Of a stretch of 64,000 bases of DNA, positions 61,142-64,000 are shown one piece after another. Where the stretch lies: assembly GCA_043776635.1 (NCBI GenBank), contig JAYVRA010000051.1, positions 4,450-68,449 of the forward strand, given 5' to 3'. Position 1 is the first letter of the stretch. Each line of letters begins with the position of its first letter. The translations under genes and the position numbers were made by a program. Source of the stretch: JANMEX01 sp043776635. GTDB taxonomy: Bacteria; Pseudomonadota; Alphaproteobacteria; Rhizobiales; Rhizobiaceae. The notes under the pieces are model-generated. The model was given only the letters and a program-made list of their open reading frames with translations, had not been told where the DNA came from and did not search any database.

Positions 61142-63150
61142 AGCATCTGACAGCTGGAATAGAGTTTGACGCAACCGGCGTCCGTTTTACCGTTGCTTCG
61201 CATCATGCGGATGCGCTGTGGTTGTGCCTCTTTGACGAGACCGGCAACAAAGAGACCAAGCGGCTGGAGATGGAGCGTGCGCAGGGCGGGCTGTTCAGCA
61301 TCCATGTCAAGGGCATCGCAAAGGGCCAGCGTTATGGCTACCGCGCTGATGGTGAGTGGGCACCTTGGGCGGGTCATCGCTATGATATTTCCAAACTTCT
61401 GGTCGATCCTCACGCCACAAAGCTGGACCGCGCCTTTGTCTGGTCGCCTGAGCTTGGCGCAAAGGGCGTGGACACGGGCAAGCTAACGCCAAAAGCCATA
61501 CTCGAAGAATTTGAGCCGCAAGAGCCGCGCGGGCCGGAGCCTGTTCAAAATGCCGGATTGATGTACGAAGTGCCGGTGAAGGCTTTCACAAAGCTCAATA
61601 TGGACATTCCGGAAGCGACACGAGGTCTTCTCGCCGCCATTGCGCATCCATCTTGCATCGCGCATTTCAAGAAACTGGGCGTCGCTGCCGTCGAACTTAT
61701 GCCCATCACCGCTTGGATTGACGAGCGCCATTTGGCGCCGCACAATCTCACCAACGCTTGGGGCTATAATCCAGTTTCTTTTTTAGCGCTGGACCCGCGT
61801 CTTGCGCCGGGCGGCATCGCAGATTTGCGGTTTGTGGCCGAGGCGCTGCACAAGGAAGGCATCGCGCTTATTCTTGATGTGGTGTTCAATCACACCGGCG
61901 AGAGCGATCTTTACGGGCCTGTTCTGTCGCTTCGTGGCCTCGATAACGCGCTGTATTACCGCCACCATGCAGATGAGCCGGGCGCTCTTGTCAATGATAC
62001 CGGCACGGGGAACACACTCGCCGTTGAACGCGCGCCGGTACGGGATTTGGTGATGGCAGCGCTCCGGCACTTTGTCAAAGAGGGCCATGTCGATGGTTTC
62101 CGCTTTGATTTGGGCACAACTTTGGGCCGCACGGCGCGGGGTTTTTCACCTCATGCGCCGCTGTTTGAAGCCATGCGTCATGATGCCGTTTTGACCGGAA
62201 CTACGCTAATCGCAGAACCATGGGACATTGGTCCGGGCGGCTATCAATTAGGCCATTTCCCGCCGCAGTTCTTAGAATGGAACGACCGCTACCGTGATGA
62301 TATTCGTCGTTTTTGGCGCGGTGATCCAGGAACTCTGGGTGCGCTGGCCACGCGGCTTTGTGGCTCATCTGACTATTTCAAAGACAGCGGCGCGATGACA
62401 CGCTCTGTCAATCTTCTGGCAGCCCATGATGGCTTTACGCTGGCTGACCTCACATCTTACCGCCGCAAGCACAATATGACCAATGGCGAAAATGACATGG
62501 ACGGCCATGGCGAGAATTTCTCGTGGAATCATGGTGCTGAAGGCGCAACGCCGGACCGCACCATCAAAGCCATGCGTAGTCTTGATGCCAAGGCGCTGCT
62601 GGCGCTGTTGTTCGTTTCGCGCGGAACTATGTTGCTCACCGCCGGTGATGAATTCGGGCGCAGCCAAAGGGGCAATAATAATGCCTATGCGCAGGATAAC
62701 GCTATCACATGGCTGGATTGGGCGCACCGCGATAAGGGACTGGAAGACTTTGTGGCCGCGCTGGCAAAACTGCGCTCTGAGCATCGCACGTTGCAGTCTG
62801 CATCATTTCTTTCCGGCCACGCGCCGCTGGGTTTTGAAGAGCCGGATGTATCATGGTTCCGCGCCGACGGTGAGCCGATGGAGACCCGTGACTGGGAAAA
62901 TCCAGCCAATCATTTTTTAGGCATGGTGCTGTCGCTGCCAGCCAATGGCAAAGCGCGGGCTGATCAAGTTGCCGTTGTTATCAATCGCAATGAGGGGATC
63001 TTGACGATCAATTTACCTAAAGCCGGCAAGGCAAAAGTCTGGCAATCCGCGCTTGCTTCGCAACCGGTCAAACCCGTCAATGCAGGGTTCGAGGTCAGAC
63101 CCTATACGGTCGCCATATTCACGCCGGCCTCCAAATCCTCGCAGCCATAG
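61138..63150 (+). CDS. glgX: glycogen debranching enzyme
   Basis: Isoamylase-type debranching enzyme (GH13_11), 670 aa, removing short alpha-1,6 branches left by phosphorylase. CBM48 is N-terminal (FDATGVRFTVASHHADALWL). The barrel shows LILDVVFNHTGE, the catalytic Asp in GFRFDLGTTLGR, the Glu in LIAEPWDIGPGGY and LLAAHDGFTLADL; VSWFRADGEPM and a short beta domain end the protein. No glycogen phosphorylase gene is in the operon here. The last 49 bp overlap the 3' end of the opposite-strand TetR gene. Confidence 0.95.
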   Translation: MKHLTAGIEFDATGVRFTVASHHADALWLCLFDETGNKETKRLEMERAQGGLFSIHVKGIAKGQRYGYRADGEWAPWAGHRYDISKLLVDPHATKLDRAFVWSPELGAKGVDTGKLTPKAILEEFEPQEPRGPEPVQNAGLMYEVPVKAFTKLNMDIPEATRGLLAAIAHPSCIAHFKKLGVAAVELMPITAWIDERHLAPHNLTNAWGYNPVSFLALDPRLAPGGIADLRFVAEALHKEGIALILDVVFNHTGESDLYGPVLSLRGLDNALYYRHHADEPGALVNDTGTGNTLAVERAPVRDLVMAALRHFVKEGHVDGFRFDLGTTLGRTARGFSPHAPLFEAMRHDAVLTGTTLIAEPWDIGPGGYQLGHFPPQFLEWNDRYRDDIRRFWRGDPGTLGALATRLCGSSDYFKDSGAMTRSVNLLAAHDGFTLADLTSYRRKHNMTNGENDMDGHGENFSWNHGAEGATPDRTIKAMRSLDAKALLALLFVSRGTMLLTAGDEFGRSQRGNNNAYAQDNAITWLDWAHRDKGLEDFVAALAKLRSEHRTLQSASFLSGHAPLGFEEPDVSWFRADGEPMETRDWENPANHFLGMVLSLPANGKARADQVAVVINRNEGILTINLPKAGKAKVWQSALASQPVKPVNAGFEVRPYTVAIFTPASKSSQP

Positions 63151-63812
63151 GCCTTCATAAACACATCGACAGCGGCCAAGATGACGCGATCAACCTCGTC
63201 CTGCGGCGGCACGTCCGCCTGATAGCCAAACAGACGTTGGCGGAAGAATTTGGCAAGGCATAGCTCGGAAAATTGGTAAGTCGCCATATCGGGGTCATCG
63301 ATGACACAGTGGCCCTTTGCAGCAAAACCTTCGAGCAGCGATCGCAAAAGCAGGAACCCGCGACGCGGGCCGCTTTCATAAAAACGTGCACCAAATTCCG
63401 GCTTGCGCTCCACAACCGCAAGCATAATCCGGTGGGCGCGAATTCCCTTATCGGAAAGCAACAGGCCGGTGAAAAGCCGCCCAAAGTCCGTTAGCGCCTG
63501 GCGCAGCGATGTCGCTTGTTGGACCACGTTAGAGAGACTGGCGAACATCTTGTTGCGCTCATTGTCCATCAGGGCTTCGAACAACTCCTCTTTGCCTTCG
63601 AAATAAACGTAAATCGTGCCCTTTGAAACTCCCGCTTCACGGGTAATATCGCTCATGCTGGCAGCATCAAATCCAACAGAAAAGAATACGCGGTGCGCGC
63701 CTTCCAAAATCTGGTCGCGTTTAGCCGGGTCTTGGCCCGCAGAAACAGGTCTTCCCAAGCGCGGTTTATCGCTCTCAAGGTCTAAAATTAATGATTTGTT
63801 AGCGATGGTCAC
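63102..63812 (-). CDS. TetR/AcrR family transcriptional regulator
   Basis: One-domain-plus-ligand-pocket repressor, 236 aa. The DNA-binding helix-turn-helix is SMSDITREAGVSKGTIYVYF (about 52-71) after the usual RDQILEGAHRVF helix. The C-terminal domain (about 90-220) has an AcrR-like helical arrangement; the ligand is unknown. It is convergent with glgX and overlaps it by 49 bp. A perfect 14-bp-arm palindrome lies 19 bp upstream of the start and is probably its own operator. No efflux gene is within the window, so the regulated target is likely beyond the right edge. Confidence 0.9.
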   Translation of the reverse strand: MTIANKSLILDLESDKPRLGRPVSAGQDPAKRDQILEGAHRVFFSVGFDAASMSDITREAGVSKGTIYVYFEGKEELFEALMDNERNKMFASLSNVVQQATSLRQALTDFGRLFTGLLLSDKGIRAHRIMLAVVERKPEFGARFYESGPRRGFLLLRSLLEGFAAKGHCVIDDPDMATYQFSELCLAKFFRQRLFGYQADVPPQDEVDRVILAAVDVFMKAYGCEDLEAGVNMATV

Positions 63813-63830
63813 ATTCGTTCACTTGAAAAT

Positions 63831-63864
63831 AACATAAATCGAACCGTTCAGTTCGATTTATGTT
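63831..63864. promoter_or_regulatory. 34-bp palindrome, probable TetR operator
   Basis: AACATAAATCGAAC (63831-63844) and GTTCGATTTATGTT (63851-63864) are perfect 14-bp arms around CGTTCA. The core CGAACCGTTCAGTTCG resembles operators of AcrR-type regulators. It sits in the promoter of the TetR gene and can also face a divergent gene beyond 64000. Apart from it and a possible MITE end, 63813-64000 holds nothing seen. Confidence 0.8.
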
Positions 63865-63900
63865 GCATAATCCATTCCGTAAGACTATGTCAATATTATT

Positions 63901-63936
63901 CTAGGGTCTAGACTACTTTGAAGCCATAAAATATGG
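63901..63936. mobile_element. possible degenerate MITE end
   Basis: TAGGGTCTAGACTACTTTG resembles the TA-GGGTCTGGAC terminus of the family and also the sequence at 7069-7102 (GGGTCTGGACTATTTCG, then TAAAAT(G/A)(C/T)GG). Only short similarity; no partner end is seen in the window. Confidence 0.3.
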
Positions 63937-64000
63937 TTTTACATTAACATGTCCAATGGCTTAAGCGATTTTTATGTTAGAAAAATAATCAGATGCTTTT

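Noticed and set aside
63092..63104. AGGTCAGACCCTA near the end of glgX, similar to a MITE right end
   Set aside because: It encodes the conserved EVRPY of GlgX; chance resemblance is sufficient.
1..64000. CRISPR arrays, tRNA/rRNA genes, prophage or integrase with att sites
   Set aside because: Scanned by eye; no regularly spaced repeats, no tRNA T-loop signatures, no phage or integrase proteins were found.

Overview
This window reads as core chromosome of an alphaproteobacterium, most likely order Hyphomicrobiales (Rhizobiales). The reasons are: a ChvI-ChvG / HPr kinase / EIIA-Man / HPr cluster divergent from pckA; a GTTC-N7-GTTC SOS box; the kdsB-pheA pair divergent from a membrane-anchored cytochrome c; cysG-DUF2849-cysI; DUF1150 next to a small heat-shock gene; and a fructose ABC relic resembling rhizobial frcBCAK. 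GC content looks moderate. The genus cannot be fixed by eye. No rRNA, tRNA, CRISPR array or prophage was seen.

Layout. 0-4.4 kb: minus-strand peptide ABC importer yejA-B-E-F (yejF runs off the left edge). 4.4-7.1 kb: cytochrome c, a MITE-like element, kdsB-pheA. 7.1-10.6 kb: unknown gene, nudC, HIT protein, MATE exporter. 10.7-11.4 kb: a vapBC-type toxin-antitoxin pair. 11.4-13.9 kb: dgoK-dgoA-lactonase for galactonate breakdown. 14-18 kb: GGDEF-EAL protein, hemW-rdgB, DUF1150, Hsp20. 18-21.7 kb: nucleoside hydrolase, a GFA-family pseudogene, arfB, pckA. 22-25.8 kb: chvI-chvG-hprK-EIIA-ptsH. 25.9-27.8 kb: benE and a hydrolase. 28-34.4 kb: infC (AUU start), a membrane methyltransferase, rpmI-rplT-pheS-pheT, with a broken brnT / intact brnA pair inserted between pheS and pheT. 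34.5-37.7 kb: SOS-boxed Y-family polymerase, a D-2-hydroxyacid dehydrogenase lacking its catalytic His, an SH3 protein. 38-40.8 kb: second MITE copy and preT-preA. 41-44.5 kb: FucU/RbsD, ROK regulator and the decayed frc locus. 44.5-46.4 kb: EamA transporter and Fic protein. 46.4-51.5 kb: minus-strand assimilatory sulfate/sulfite reduction operon cysG-DUF2849-cysI-cysH-DUF934-ferredoxin. 51.7-54 kb: class A penicillin-binding protein. 54.4-63.2 kb: complete glycogen operon glgB-glgC-glgA-pgm-glgX, meeting a TetR regulator tail to tail, with a 34-bp palindrome upstream of the regulator.

The working themes are central carbon control (ChvGI, nitrogen/carbon PTS, pckA, glycogen), sulfur assimilation, and translation (infC, L35, L20, PheRS, ArfB). 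The most distinctive non-core signal is a small inverted-repeat element with TA-flanked ends beginning GGGTC. It occurs as two near full-length copies (5.1 and 37.8 kb), as partial copies and as solo ends, two of which supply the TAG stop codon of a host gene. Other things worth a look are an attenuator-like pair of competing hairpins between rplT and pheS, a frameshifted brnT toxin beside an intact brnA, a GFA-family gene with a single in-frame stop, and the loss of the binding protein and most of the permease of the fructose importer. No wholly new multi-gene system was found; most of the window is ordinary housekeeping sequence.
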